DNA from: Raineyella sp. W15-4
Lineage (GTDB): Bacteria > Actinomycetota > Actinomycetes > Propionibacteriales > Propionibacteriaceae
Direction of reading: 5' to 3'
Length of the DNA stretch: 64,000 bases
NCBI RefSeq assembly: GCF_033170155.1
Contig: NZ_CP137079.1
Location: 124,001 to 188,000 of the forward strand
Part shown: piece by piece, positions 26,201 to 34,100 of the stretch
Position numbering within the stretch: the first letter of the stretch is position 1
Layout of the letters: each line of letters starts with the position of its first letter
Notes under the pieces: generated by a model
What the model saw: only the letters and a program-made list of their open reading frames with translations
The model's database searches: none
Told to the model about the DNA's origin: nothing
Position numbers and translations under genes: made by a program

Positions 26201-26707
26201 ATGACCACCATCACCCGCGAGAACGCGGCCACCGTCACCCGCGCGGAGGTCGAGGACTTCCTCTACCAGGAGGCCGCCCTGCTGGACGAATGGGACCTGC
26301 CGACCTGGCTCGACCTCTTCACCGAGGACGCCATCTACCAGGTGCCCTGCAACGATGACCCGACCGGTGCGGGCGACCGATCGCTCATGCTGATCGACGA
26401 CAACCGGCTGCGCCTGGCCTCCCGGGTCGAACGGCTCGGCAGTCGCAAGGCCCACCGCGAGTACCCGCACTCCAACCTGCGCCACTTCATCTCGAACGTC
26501 AGGATCCTCGAGCAGGACAGTGAGGTCCTCAAGATCACCTGCTCGATGCTCGTCGGACGCTTCCGGGCGAACCGGGAGACCTGGTACTGCGCTCGCGCCG
26601 ACTACGACCTGCTGCTCAGCGGCGGTGCGTTCCGGATCCGCCGCAAGCGGGTCGCTCTCGACATGACGACGCTGCGCCATTCCAGTGACGTCGCGATCAT
26701 CCTCTGA
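26201..26707 (+). CDS. Aromatic-ring-hydroxylating dioxygenase, beta subunit
   Basis: A 168-residue SnoaL-like (cystatin-fold) structural subunit that forms alpha3beta3 oxygenases. The typical opening is VEDFLYQEAALLDEWDLPTWLDLFTEDAIYQVP, and the core segment is HSNLRHFISNVRILE. It starts 14 bases after the alpha stop with AAAGGA upstream. Its presence places the oxygenase among the alpha-beta types (biphenyl, benzoate, phenylpropionate, cumate) rather than the alpha-only phthalate oxygenases. Confidence 0.92.
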   Translation: MTTITRENAATVTRAEVEDFLYQEAALLDEWDLPTWLDLFTEDAIYQVPCNDDPTGAGDRSLMLIDDNRLRLASRVERLGSRKAHREYPHSNLRHFISNVRILEQDSEVLKITCSMLVGRFRANRETWYCARADYDLLLSGGAFRIRRKRVALDMTTLRHSSDVAIIL

Positions 26708-26711
26708 CCCG

Positions 26712-27515
26712 GTGGCTACGAATCGGAACCCGGTGAGCCGCCCTCCCGTTGAGCAACGCCGGGTCGCCATCGTCACCGGTGGCGTCTCCGGGATCGGGGG
26801 CGGCATCACCACTCGGCTTCTGCGGGACGGCTATCGCGTGGTGGCCACCACCAGGACTCCGGTTGATCCCGGGGCCACCGCCGAGCGACTCGGCGCCGAG
26901 GACGGTGCGCTCGCCTTCGCCAACGGCGACCTCGCCGTGCCGGGGGCGGCCGACCGGATCGTGGATGCGGCCCTGGAGGCTTTCGGTCAGGTCGACGTCC
27001 TGGTGAACAACGCCGGTGGGGGAGTCATCCGCCCCACCCTCGACCACACCGAGGAGACCCTGGAATCGACCATCCGCAACAACCTCTGGACGACGATCCG
27101 GAGCACGCTGGCCGTGCTGCCGCACTTCGTGGCTCAGGGCAGCGGACGGATCGTCAACATCGGCGCCGAGTCCGTCCGCAACGGGCTCACCGATCACGCC
27201 ATCTACAACGCGGCCAAGGGCGGCGTGCACGCGCTCGCCACCGGGCTGGCCCGGGAGTTCGCGGGGCAGGGCATCACCGTCAACGTCGTTGCGCCGTCCT
27301 ACACCCGGACCGACGAACTCGACGCGCTGATGGCCGCCGGAAAGGCGCCCGCCCGGTTCGGGCAGGTGCTCAGCGACGCCCTCGAGCTCATCCCCATGCA
27401 CCGCGCAGCCGAGGTCGAGGACATCGCCGCAGCGGTCTCCTACCTGGCCTCCGAGGACGCCGCGTTCGTCACCGGCCAGGTCCTCAGCGTCAACGGCGGC
27501 AGCAGCATGTGCTGA
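26712..27515 (+). CDS. SDR-family dehydrogenase (probable cis-dihydrodiol dehydrogenase)
   Basis: A 267-residue short-chain dehydrogenase with the NAD(P) motif TGGVSGIG at 22-29, NNAGGG, the catalytic Ser in NIGAES, and YNAAK. The position directly after the Rieske oxygenase subunits suggests that it rearomatises the cis-dihydrodiol to the catechol that the extradiol enzyme cleaves. The start is uncertain: GTG 26712 lies 4 bases after the beta stop, GTG 26733 is another choice, and GTG 26685 would overlap the beta gene. No strong ribosome-binding site is visible, so coupling to the upstream gene is likely. Confidence 0.85.
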   Translation: MATNRNPVSRPPVEQRRVAIVTGGVSGIGGGITTRLLRDGYRVVATTRTPVDPGATAERLGAEDGALAFANGDLAVPGAADRIVDAALEAFGQVDVLVNNAGGGVIRPTLDHTEETLESTIRNNLWTTIRSTLAVLPHFVAQGSGRIVNIGAESVRNGLTDHAIYNAAKGGVHALATGLAREFAGQGITVNVVAPSYTRTDELDALMAAGKAPARFGQVLSDALELIPMHRAAEVEDIAAAVSYLASEDAAFVTGQVLSVNGGSSMC

Positions 27516-27570
27516 CTCCGCCCTCGGACGAGCACACCGCCAAGCATCACCACACGAAGGAATCACCAGC

Positions 27571-28638
27571 ATGACAACGGACAGCATCCTGCTCGACGAC
27601 ACGCCCGAGAGCATTCCCGTCACACCGACGGGCGGCCCGATCGAGGTCGACCTGCTCATCGTCGGAGCCGGTCCGGTGGGGCTCTTCGCCACCTACTATG
27701 CGGGCGTCCGTGGACTCCGGACCGCGGTCGTCGACTCGCTCCCCGAGCCCGGTGGCCAGGTCTCCGCGATGTATCCGGAGAAGCCCATCTACGACATCGC
27801 GGGATTCACGTCCGTCACCGGGAGGCAGCTTGTCACCAACCTGGTCGAGCAGGCCGCGCAGTACGACCCGACCTACCTCCTCGGTGACCAAGTGGTGACC
27901 TGCGAACCCCTCGAGGGTGGTAGCGGCTTCGAGGTGGTCACGGACTCCGGGGCCGTGATCCGTACGGGTGCCGTCGTCATCGCCGGAGGCATCGGCACGT
28001 TCACCCCACGTGCGCTGCCGGCAGGGGAGGCCCACCTGGGACGTGGGCTGGACTACTTCGTCCCCCGGCTGACGGACTACGAGGGCCAGGACGTGGTGGT
28101 GGTCGGTGGCGGGGACAGCGCTTGTGACTGGGCGCTGGCGCTGGCACCGATCGCTGCCTCGGTCACCCTGGTCCATCGTCGCACGGCGTTCCGAGCCCAC
28201 AAGGCCACGGTGGAGAAAGTCCTCGCCGGGAACGTCGAGGTGATCACCGACGCGCAGGTCACCGCGGTGATCGGGGAGGAGCGGGTCGAGTCGGTCATCC
28301 TCTCGACCCCCGACGGCCCGGTGACGCGCCGGGCGGACCGGGTGATCGCGGCCCTGGGCTTCCAGGCCAACCTCGGACCGCTGCGGGACTGGGGACTCGA
28401 CCTCGTCGACAACCGTCACATCGTGGTCGACTCGACGATGGCGACGAGCCTGCCCGGGGTGTACGCCGCCGGCGACATCACCGACTACCCGGGTAAGGTG
28501 CGGCTGATCGCGGTCGGCTTCGGTGAGGCCGCGACCGCGGTCAACAATGCCGCCGTCTTTGTCCGGCCCGGATCCGAGGTCTTCCCCGGGCACAGCACCG
28601 ACCAGGATCCAGCCTCCGCGAAAGTGAGCGTGGCCTGA
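27571..28638 (+). CDS. Thioredoxin-reductase-like ferredoxin NAD(P)+ reductase
   Basis: A 355-residue flavoprotein with an FAD site LLIVGAGPVGLFATYYAG, an NAD(P) site DVVVVGGGDSACDWAL and the C-terminal FAD motif GVYAAGDITDYPGKVRLIAVGFGEAA. It lacks the CxxC redox pair of thioredoxin reductase, which marks the TrxR-like ferredoxin-NADP reductase group. The next gene is a ferredoxin whose ATG overlaps its stop. Together they should transfer electrons from NAD(P)H to the Rieske oxygenase. Most alpha-beta ring oxygenases use GR-type reductases instead, so this pairing is less usual. Confidence 0.87.
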   Translation: MTTDSILLDDTPESIPVTPTGGPIEVDLLIVGAGPVGLFATYYAGVRGLRTAVVDSLPEPGGQVSAMYPEKPIYDIAGFTSVTGRQLVTNLVEQAAQYDPTYLLGDQVVTCEPLEGGSGFEVVTDSGAVIRTGAVVIAGGIGTFTPRALPAGEAHLGRGLDYFVPRLTDYEGQDVVVVGGGDSACDWALALAPIAASVTLVHRRTAFRAHKATVEKVLAGNVEVITDAQVTAVIGEERVESVILSTPDGPVTRRADRVIAALGFQANLGPLRDWGLDLVDNRHIVVDSTMATSLPGVYAAGDITDYPGKVRLIAVGFGEAATAVNNAAVFVRPGSEVFPGHSTDQDPASAKVSVA

Positions 28639-28973
28639 TGGCATATGTCGTTCTGTCCGCCTGTATCGACCAACTCGACCAGTCCTGTGTGGAGGAGTGT
28701 CCCGTCGACTCCATCTACCAGGGCCAGCGGAAGATGTACATCAATCCGGTCGAGTGCATCGACTGTGGTGCCTGCGAGCTCGCCTGTCCGGTCGGGGCGA
28801 TCACTCTGAAGAAGAAGGCCCCCGCCGAGGAACGGGCATTCGCCGAGGACAACGCGTTCTTCTTCGAGACGATTCTCGAAGGCCGCGACGCGCCGGTCGG
28901 CAACCCTGGTGGTTCGGCCGCCGTCCCGGCCATCGGAGTCGACACGCCACTGGTCCGCGACTACGTGGGGTGA
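28638..28973 (+). CDS. 7Fe (FdxA-type) ferredoxin
   Basis: A 111-residue small iron-sulfur protein. Cys9, Cys17 and Cys21, then Cys40, Cys43, Cys46 and Cys50 (ACIDQLDQSCVEECPVD and CIDCGACELACPVGA) match the 7Fe pattern with one [3Fe-4S] and one [4Fe-4S] cluster. ATG overlaps the reductase stop (TGATG). As last gene of the aromatic operon it is the likely electron carrier to the oxygenase, in place of a Rieske or plant-type [2Fe-2S] ferredoxin. Ferredoxins of the [3Fe-4S]/[4Fe-4S] class are known partners of some actinobacterial ring dioxygenases. Confidence 0.93.
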   Translation: MAYVVLSACIDQLDQSCVEECPVDSIYQGQRKMYINPVECIDCGACELACPVGAITLKKKAPAEERAFAEDNAFFFETILEGRDAPVGNPGGSAAVPAIGVDTPLVRDYVG

Positions 28974-28996
28974 GGGCACCAAGCCCTCGCTCCGCC

Positions 28997-29020
28997 GCGG
29001 CCGGTGACTCAGCCGGCCGC
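28997..29020. terminator. GC-rich hairpin between convergent ferredoxin and adenine deaminase genes
   Basis: GCGGCCGG (28997-29004) pairs with CCGGCCGC (29013-29020). A second small hairpin, GAGGGC-GCCCTC (28972-28988), overlaps the ferredoxin stop. There is no T-run, so termination by these stems is inferred from position only. Confidence 0.4.
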
Positions 29021-30667
29021 CGTGACGTCGGTGAACGCGAACCGGTCGCCGTCGAACAGGCCGCGGTCGCTCACCTTGAGCGAGGGGACGACCAGCAGTG
29101 CCATGAACGACAGCGTCCCGAACGGCGCCTGCAGCGGCGAGCCGAGACGCGTCCGGACCCGGTCCAGGAGCGCTTGGTAGGACTCGGCCACCTCCTCGGC
29201 GGGCCGATCGCTCATCAGCCCGGCCACCGGCAGCGGGAGCACCTCGACCGTGTCGTCGGCGACGGCGAAGCCGCCACGGTGCTCGATCACGGCATTGACC
29301 GCCCGGGCGAGGGAGTCGGCGTCGGTCCCCACCCCGATCACATTGTGGGAGTCGTGGGCCACGCTGGACGCGATCGCGCCGCGGACGAGCCCGAAGCCGC
29401 GGATGAACGCGACGGCGGGCGGCGCCGGCCGGTAGCGGTTGACGACGGTGATCAGCAGCACATCGCCGGCCGGGTCGGGCCGCACGACCCCCTCGCGGAC
29501 GGCCAGGTCGACGCGGACGGAGCCGGTCAGCAGGTCGCCGTCGGTGACGGTGATCACGCGACAGCTGGCGCTGCCGGACTCCGCCGAGGCGGGGACGCCC
29601 AGATCGCCGGGCCGGACCGGGGCCGCGGCAAACCGGTTCACCGGCCGGGCGGTCACCCGGGGCAGCAGGCTCGTCCCGTCCTCAGCGACCAGCCGGCCGT
29701 CGATCCAGGTACGGCGGGGCCGGAAGTCACGGAGGTCGTCGAGCAGCACCGCGGTGAACGGGTCGCCGGGGCGCAGCCGGCCGAGGTCCAGGCCGTAGTG
29801 GTCCTGTGGGGTGAGGCACGCGGCGGTGAGGACGGTGAAGACGTCATGGCCGTACGCCACCGCCCGCGCCACCAGCCGGTCGATCTGGCCGTGCACCAGT
29901 TCGCTGGGGTGGAGGTCGTCGGTGCACAGCATCGTCCGGCCCGGGTGGCGATCCAGCAACGGGTGCAGGGCCTCGAGGTTGCGGGCCGCCGACCCCTCGC
30001 GGATCAGGATCAGCATGCCAGCGGCGATCTTGTCCTCGGCCTCCTCGAGGGTCGCGCACTCGTGGTCGGTGCTGATCCCGGCCGCGGCGTACGCGCGGGC
30101 CTGTTCGCCGCGCAGCCCGGGCGCATGCCCGTCTACCGGGTATCCCCGGCGCCGCGCCGCCTCGATCTTTGCCGCCACCGCCGCGTCCCCGGACAGGACG
30201 CCCGGGTAGTCCATCATCTCCGACAGGTAGCCGACCTGGGGCAGCGCGAGCAGGCCGTCGACCTCCTCGGGGCCGAGCCGCGCGCCGGAGGTCTCGAAGG
30301 TTGTGGCCGGGACACAGCTCGGCGCCCCGAACAGCACCCTGAACGGGGTGGCCGCGGTGTTCTCGATCATCCACCGGACCCCGTCGCCGCCCAGGACGTT
30401 CGCGATCTCGTGGGGGTCGGAGACGCTCGCCACGGTCCCGTGCCGTACGGCCATCCGGGCGAACTCGGTCGGGGTCAGCAGGCTGCTCTCGATGTGGACG
30501 TGCGCATCGACGAAGCCGGGAGTCAGATAGCCGAGCCCGGCCGTCTCCGGGCCGAGTTCGGTGACAGCGGTGATCACACCGTCCGACCACCCGACCTCGG
30601 CCAGCCGGATCCGCCGGCCCTCGATGTCGACCACGTTGGCCCGTACGGATCCCGATCGTTCACTCAT
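29009..30667 (-). CDS. ade: Adenine deaminase
   Basis: A 552-residue metallo-dependent hydrolase that converts adenine to hypoxanthine in purine salvage. Family-diagnostic blocks are PGFVDAHVHIESSLLTP (metal ligands), VSDPHEIANVLG, VDGHAPGL, STDHECATLEEA, TDDLHPSEL, and the C-terminal domain VAHDSHNVIGVGTD. Length fits adenine deaminase type 2 (Ade). The start chosen is ATG 30667 (MSERSGSVRANVVD); ATG 30685 is six codons upstream. It is convergent with the aromatic operon and shows no link to its neighbours. Confidence 0.92.
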   Translation of the reverse strand: MSERSGSVRANVVDIEGRRIRLAEVGWSDGVITAVTELGPETAGLGYLTPGFVDAHVHIESSLLTPTEFARMAVRHGTVASVSDPHEIANVLGGDGVRWMIENTAATPFRVLFGAPSCVPATTFETSGARLGPEEVDGLLALPQVGYLSEMMDYPGVLSGDAAVAAKIEAARRRGYPVDGHAPGLRGEQARAYAAAGISTDHECATLEEAEDKIAAGMLILIREGSAARNLEALHPLLDRHPGRTMLCTDDLHPSELVHGQIDRLVARAVAYGHDVFTVLTAACLTPQDHYGLDLGRLRPGDPFTAVLLDDLRDFRPRRTWIDGRLVAEDGTSLLPRVTARPVNRFAAAPVRPGDLGVPASAESGSASCRVITVTDGDLLTGSVRVDLAVREGVVRPDPAGDVLLITVVNRYRPAPPAVAFIRGFGLVRGAIASSVAHDSHNVIGVGTDADSLARAVNAVIEHRGGFAVADDTVEVLPLPVAGLMSDRPAEEVAESYQALLDRVRTRLGSPLQAPFGTLSFMALLVVPSLKVSDRGLFDGDRFAFTDVTAAG

Positions 30668-30719
30668 GGGACCCCATGATGTCATCGACCCGTGCCGGGA
30701 CGACGACGGTGGCCGGGCG

Positions 30720-31118
30720 TCAGCCCTCGAAGAGAGCACCCTCGCTGCGGGCCGCGGCCCGCAGCGCCTCATCGAAGGTGGCGACCTGGCCACCGATCTC
30801 GAGGGCCGCCGCCAGCACTACCGCGCCGGGCATCTTCAGCCGGGTCCGCGCCCGGACCCGCGCCAGGTGCAGCGGCCAGCTGTCGCCGCCGTCACCGAGG
30901 ACCCTGCAACCCAGGTTGCCCCGGGTGGCGTCGTCAACTTTCTGTTCCTGACCCTTGCGGACGGCCCCGACAAGCACTTCCGCGAAGGTCAACGCGTGGA
31001 TCCGCCGAGGCATCCCGAGGGTCGCCAGGATCAGCGCGATGGCCTCCTCGTGGAGGTCGTTTGACGGCTCCAGGTACGAGATCAGGACGCTGGCGTCGAG
31101 GACCACCGGAGCGGTCAT
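30720..31118 (-). CDS. PIN-domain toxin (VapC-like)
   Basis: A 132-residue PIN-domain ribonuclease. The acidic residues of the active site are visible: Asp8 in VVLDASVLISYL, Glu in HALTFAEVLVGA, and Asp in VATFDEAL. VapC toxins cut specific tRNAs or rRNA and are neutralised by the antitoxin encoded just upstream. Its start overlaps the antitoxin stop by 4 bases, the usual arrangement. Confidence 0.87.
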   Translation of the reverse strand: MTAPVVLDASVLISYLEPSNDLHEEAIALILATLGMPRRIHALTFAEVLVGAVRKGQEQKVDDATRGNLGCRVLGDGGDSWPLHLARVRARTRLKMPGAVVLAAALEIGGQVATFDEALRAAARSEGALFEG

Positions 31119-31378
31119 TCGGGCCGCTCCGCTCGTAGGTCCTCCAGGTAGCCCGGCCCGTAGATGCCGGGCACGGTTCCGGCTCCCGCCAGGATGCGAT
31201 GGCGTTCTTCGGCGAGGGCTTCCGCGTCGTCGGTCTCGATGTCGCTGGCGCCTCGCAGTGCCAGCCGGGTCAACAGTGCGCTGTCCGGTTCGCCGGGCCA
31301 GTGGCGCGCCGCAACCTCGAGGGCGTGCTCAACCGATGGGCTGTGGGTCACCAGGGTCCGCTTGCGGGTGGTCGGCAT
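31115..31378 (-). CDS. Antitoxin partner of the PIN-domain toxin
   Basis: An 87-residue protein of unrecognised family, directly upstream of and overlapping the PIN toxin gene. The basic N terminus (MPTTRKRTLVTHS) may bind DNA, and the acidic C terminus (ETDDAEALAEERHRILAGAG; PGYLEDLRAERPE) fits a toxin-wrapping tail. Assignment as antitoxin rests mainly on context. An inverted repeat upstream (31391-31409) may be its autoregulatory operator. Confidence 0.7.
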   Translation of the reverse strand: MPTTRKRTLVTHSPSVEHALEVAARHWPGEPDSALLTRLALRGASDIETDDAEALAEERHRILAGAGTVPGIYGPGYLEDLRAERPE

Positions 31379-31390
31379 GCCCTGAGTGTA

Positions 31391-31409
31391 ACACCATCCT
31401 CAGTGGTGT
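31391..31409. promoter_or_regulatory. Inverted repeat upstream of the toxin-antitoxin operon
   Basis: ACACCA (31391-31396) and TGGTGT (31404-31409) form an inverted repeat with a 7-base spacer, 13 bases upstream of the antitoxin start. The arms extend imperfectly to TGTAACACCA/TGGTGTATCA. This position fits autorepression by the toxin-antitoxin complex. Confidence 0.5.
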
Positions 31410-31461
31410 ATCACCGCATCCCTGCTCGAGTGCAATGGCGGGGTGCGGGGTGCTGGCGTGG

Positions 31462-32121
31462 TCAGTCGTCCTCGTCGGCGCCCTCGAGGTGTTCCAGGGC
31501 TTCGAGGGGGGTTTCGAGTTCGCCCTGCCAGGCTTCGATGCCCTCGCGGACGGCGAGCCCGGCGACGACGAGGGCGGCGACGGAGTCGGCCCATTGCCAG
31601 CCGAACAGGGTGTTGGCGAGGAGGCCGATCAGGACGGTGCCGGACAGGTAGACGCACAGCAGGAGCTGCTTGGCGTCGGCCTGGACGCTGCGGGAGCGGA
31701 GCTCCCTGCCGGTGCGGGTCTCGATCCAGGCCAGGCCGGGCATGACGATGAGGCTGGCGATGGTGATGGCGATGCCGAGCGGGCTGTGTTCGATCTCACC
31801 GCCGATCCCGGCGAGGTTGAGGATCGCGTCGACGGTGACGTAGGCGGCGAGGGCGAAGAACGCGATCGCGATGGCCTTGACGGTGACCCTCTCCCACCGT
31901 TCGGGGTCCTTGCGGGTGAACTGCCAGGCGACTGCGGCCGCAGACGCGACCTCGATCACGGAGTCCAGCCCGAATCCGATCAGGGCTGTGGAGGATGCGA
32001 CGGCTCCGGCGAGGAGCGCGACGATGGCTTCGATCACGTTATAGGTGATGGTGAAGCCGACGATCCAGCGCACCCGGCGGTGCAGCTGGGCTCGGCGGTC
32101 GTCGGTGAGGGTTGTGGTCAC
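31462..32121 (-). CDS. Cation diffusion facilitator-like metal efflux protein
   Basis: A 219-residue membrane protein with about six hydrophobic segments (IVGFTITYNVIEAIVALLAG, ALIGFGLDSVIEVASAAAVAW, LLLCVYLSGTVLIGLLAN, WADSVAALVVAGLAVREGIEAW). The paired DSVIEV and DSVAAL motifs in two helices correspond to the metal-site helices of CDF proteins. The usual cytoplasmic C-terminal domain is missing; instead a short acidic tail ends EGADEDD. It lies 18 bases downstream of a CmtR-type sensor, which points to export of Cd, Pb or a similar soft metal. Confidence 0.8.
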   Translation of the reverse strand: MTTTLTDDRRAQLHRRVRWIVGFTITYNVIEAIVALLAGAVASSTALIGFGLDSVIEVASAAAVAWQFTRKDPERWERVTVKAIAIAFFALAAYVTVDAILNLAGIGGEIEHSPLGIAITIASLIVMPGLAWIETRTGRELRSRSVQADAKQLLLCVYLSGTVLIGLLANTLFGWQWADSVAALVVAGLAVREGIEAWQGELETPLEALEHLEGADEDD

Positions 32122-32139
32122 GGCGTTCCTGTCGGTCGG

Positions 32140-32544
32140 TCAGGCGTGGGTGGGTGTTTCGTGGTCGGCGTGGGCTGACGCCGACCCGGTGCCGTAGGTC
32201 GGGCACAACACCACCGCGTCGCCGGTCAGCGCCAACACCTCCTCCGCTGCCGCGAGGAGCCGGAGCGTCGCCTCGGGGTGTGCCAGCGACCACAGCGACG
32301 CCCGGCCCTGTGGCCGGGTCTCGACCAGCCCGCAGTCCTTCAGGCAGGCCAGGTGCTTCGACACCGTCGCCTGCGCCAACCCGAGGTGCCGCGTCAGGTC
32401 CACCACCTTGTGCTCGCCCAGGGCGAGGTGCCGCACGATCGACAACCGGGCCGGCTCGGAGAACCCACGAAACAGACACGCTGCCGCGGCCAGGGCCGCG
32501 GTCTCATCGAGGGTGTGTTCGTCCACTAACGCTATCATCGCCAC
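32140..32544 (-). CDS. ArsR/SmtB family metal sensor, CmtR type
   Basis: A 134-residue winged-helix repressor (FSEPARLSIVRHLALGEHKVVDLTRHLGLAQATVSKHLACLKDCGLVETRPQ is spread over residues 28-79). Three cysteines, Cys67 and Cys71 in the recognition-helix segment and Cys114 in VVLCPTYG, occupy the places of Cys57, Cys61 and Cys102 of Mycobacterium tuberculosis CmtR, a Cd(II)/Pb(II) sensor. It should repress its own operon, including the efflux gene. The GTG start at 32544 and ATG 32538 both lie inside a near-perfect 16-bp inverted repeat (32527-32562), and the transcript is probably leaderless. Confidence 0.9.
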   Translation of the reverse strand: MAMIALVDEHTLDETAALAAAACLFRGFSEPARLSIVRHLALGEHKVVDLTRHLGLAQATVSKHLACLKDCGLVETRPQGRASLWSLAHPEATLRLLAAAEEVLALTGDAVVLCPTYGTGSASAHADHETPTHA

Positions 32545-32562
32545 TCGGCGATCATAGCGTTA
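32527..32562. promoter_or_regulatory. Operator of the CmtR-type sensor: 16-bp near-perfect inverted repeat
   Basis: Left arm TAACGCTATCATCGCC (32527-32542) and right arm GGCGATCATAGCGTTA (32547-32562) match at 15 of 16 positions around a 4-base spacer. A minus-strand -10-like TATGAT lies in the right arm, 8 bases or so before the start codon. Binding there would block both promoter and translation start. Confidence 0.75.
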
Positions 32563-32647
32563 TGCGGCAGTGCTGTCGACGCCGGCCCGACCGACCCCTG
32601 CACCGGGCGAACACTCGGGTCAAGAACTCCCGGGTCACCAGGCCCGC

Positions 32648-34081
32648 TCAGGGGTGCGACTCGACCGCGACGTCCGACCATCCCGGCGACCCGTCGAGGA
32701 CGGGCCCTGGCGTTGCGCCGCGCAAGGTGGTGTCGAAGAAGGCGAGCGTGACCGACCGCATGACCTCGTGAACGTGATCGCCGGACGCGCTGGTCATGCC
32801 CGACCAGGCGAACAGCGGCGACCCGAACGGCGCGTCGGTGAGATCAGCGTGGAGGACGCCCGCGACGGTGACATACCAGGCCGGGGCGCTGGTGTTGGCG
32901 TACACCGCGCGCTGGGTGCCGTCGTAGTGGCGGACCTCGACCGGGGGCCAGCCCTCGCGGATCATGTCCGACGCCGGACGCGTCAGCCAGAGCGCTGGGG
33001 CATCGAGTCCGGAGACCACTGCGTCACGGGGCATCGGGGCATCCAGGAACTCACAGGCGCGCAGTCTGCTGTCGGTCGCGCACCACTGCGCGAGCTCGTA
33101 GCCGCCCAGCGACACCCCGGTGGCGCCGACACGGGTGAGGTCGAGGCGTCCGCCGAGTGCTCCGTCGCCCGCGTTCAGCGTCGTCAGGTGATCGAGGACG
33201 GCACGAGGGTCTGCCGCCAGGTAGGACGCCAGTCCCTCCGGATAGGCGATGCCGTTGACCGTCGGCACGGTCGGCGCCGGCTCGATGGACTGGTCGATCG
33301 CGGGCTTCAGCATCGCAGCGCCGGCGTACGGGACGCGCGTACCGTCGAGCAGGAGCGCCGAACTGGCGGTTCCCGGCTGGTCGAGACCGACGACGAGGTA
33401 GCCGTGGGAGGCCAGTTCCTCGACCTGCACCATCTGGCTCTGCCGCAGCCCCAGGTTGCCGGTCAGGACGAACACCACCGGTAGCCGCTCACCGGAGACG
33501 ATCGGTGCGTCGGTGATCGCGTGCGTCCGGGCCGCATGCAGGTAGGCCAGCAGGAAGTGCGGCAGTCCCGCGTAGTCCGCGAGCCCGTCCGTGGCGTGGG
33601 GATCGCGGAGGTAGGGCTCCGCCCGGCCGCCGGCGGCGTCGGTCGGGTACCAGAGCTGGACGGTGAGCGTACGAGGGCGTCCCGACCCGGGCAGGAAGAT
33701 CTCCGGGCGCGACCCGTCGGTGACCGACAGGACGGTGGTCCCGATCCGGTGTGCGCCGGTCGGTGCCGGAAGGAAGCGCAGCGGCATCAGCGCCAGCAGG
33801 GCGGCACCGATGACCATGGCCAGTGTGGTGGCCCCGATGACCGTGGCGCGGACGCCCGCCCTGCGGTGGTCGAGGCCCGCCCCGACCGCGAGGAGGAGCA
33901 GGAGCGCGCCGACCAGAACGGGGACGAGTTGCCACCGCACCGGGGCGACCGCCAGTGCTGCGCCGGACGCCGCGACCGCCGCCAGCGCGGTGGTCACCCG
34001 GAGCCACCCCGGCAGCGGCGTGAATGCCGTGGCCAGACCCAGCAGGCCCGCCAGGCATGCCAGGATCTCGAGCGGAACCAT
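32648..34081 (-). CDS. Alpha/beta hydrolase of the PAF-acetylhydrolase type with N-terminal membrane segments
   Basis: A 477-residue protein. Residues 1-105 hold three or four hydrophobic segments (ILACLAGLLGLATAF, VPVLVGALLLLLAVGAG, VIGATTLAMVIGAALLAL). The catalytic domain follows, with the nucleophile elbow GVSLGGYEL, the segment VVFVLTGNLGLRQSQMVQVEELASHGY and VVGLDQPGTASS, which are typical of platelet-activating factor acetylhydrolase-like serine esterases. It probably works at the outer face of the membrane on short-chain esters or oxidised phospholipids. It lies 19 bases downstream of a flavodoxin gene in the same orientation and may share its promoter. Confidence 0.82.
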   Translation of the reverse strand: MVPLEILACLAGLLGLATAFTPLPGWLRVTTALAAVAASGAALAVAPVRWQLVPVLVGALLLLLAVGAGLDHRRAGVRATVIGATTLAMVIGAALLALMPLRFLPAPTGAHRIGTTVLSVTDGSRPEIFLPGSGRPRTLTVQLWYPTDAAGGRAEPYLRDPHATDGLADYAGLPHFLLAYLHAARTHAITDAPIVSGERLPVVFVLTGNLGLRQSQMVQVEELASHGYLVVGLDQPGTASSALLLDGTRVPYAGAAMLKPAIDQSIEPAPTVPTVNGIAYPEGLASYLAADPRAVLDHLTTLNAGDGALGGRLDLTRVGATGVSLGGYELAQWCATDSRLRACEFLDAPMPRDAVVSGLDAPALWLTRPASDMIREGWPPVEVRHYDGTQRAVYANTSAPAWYVTVAGVLHADLTDAPFGSPLFAWSGMTSASGDHVHEVMRSVTLAFFDTTLRGATPGPVLDGSPGWSDVAVESHP

Positions 34082-34100
34082 CGTCGTACGTCCCCTCACC

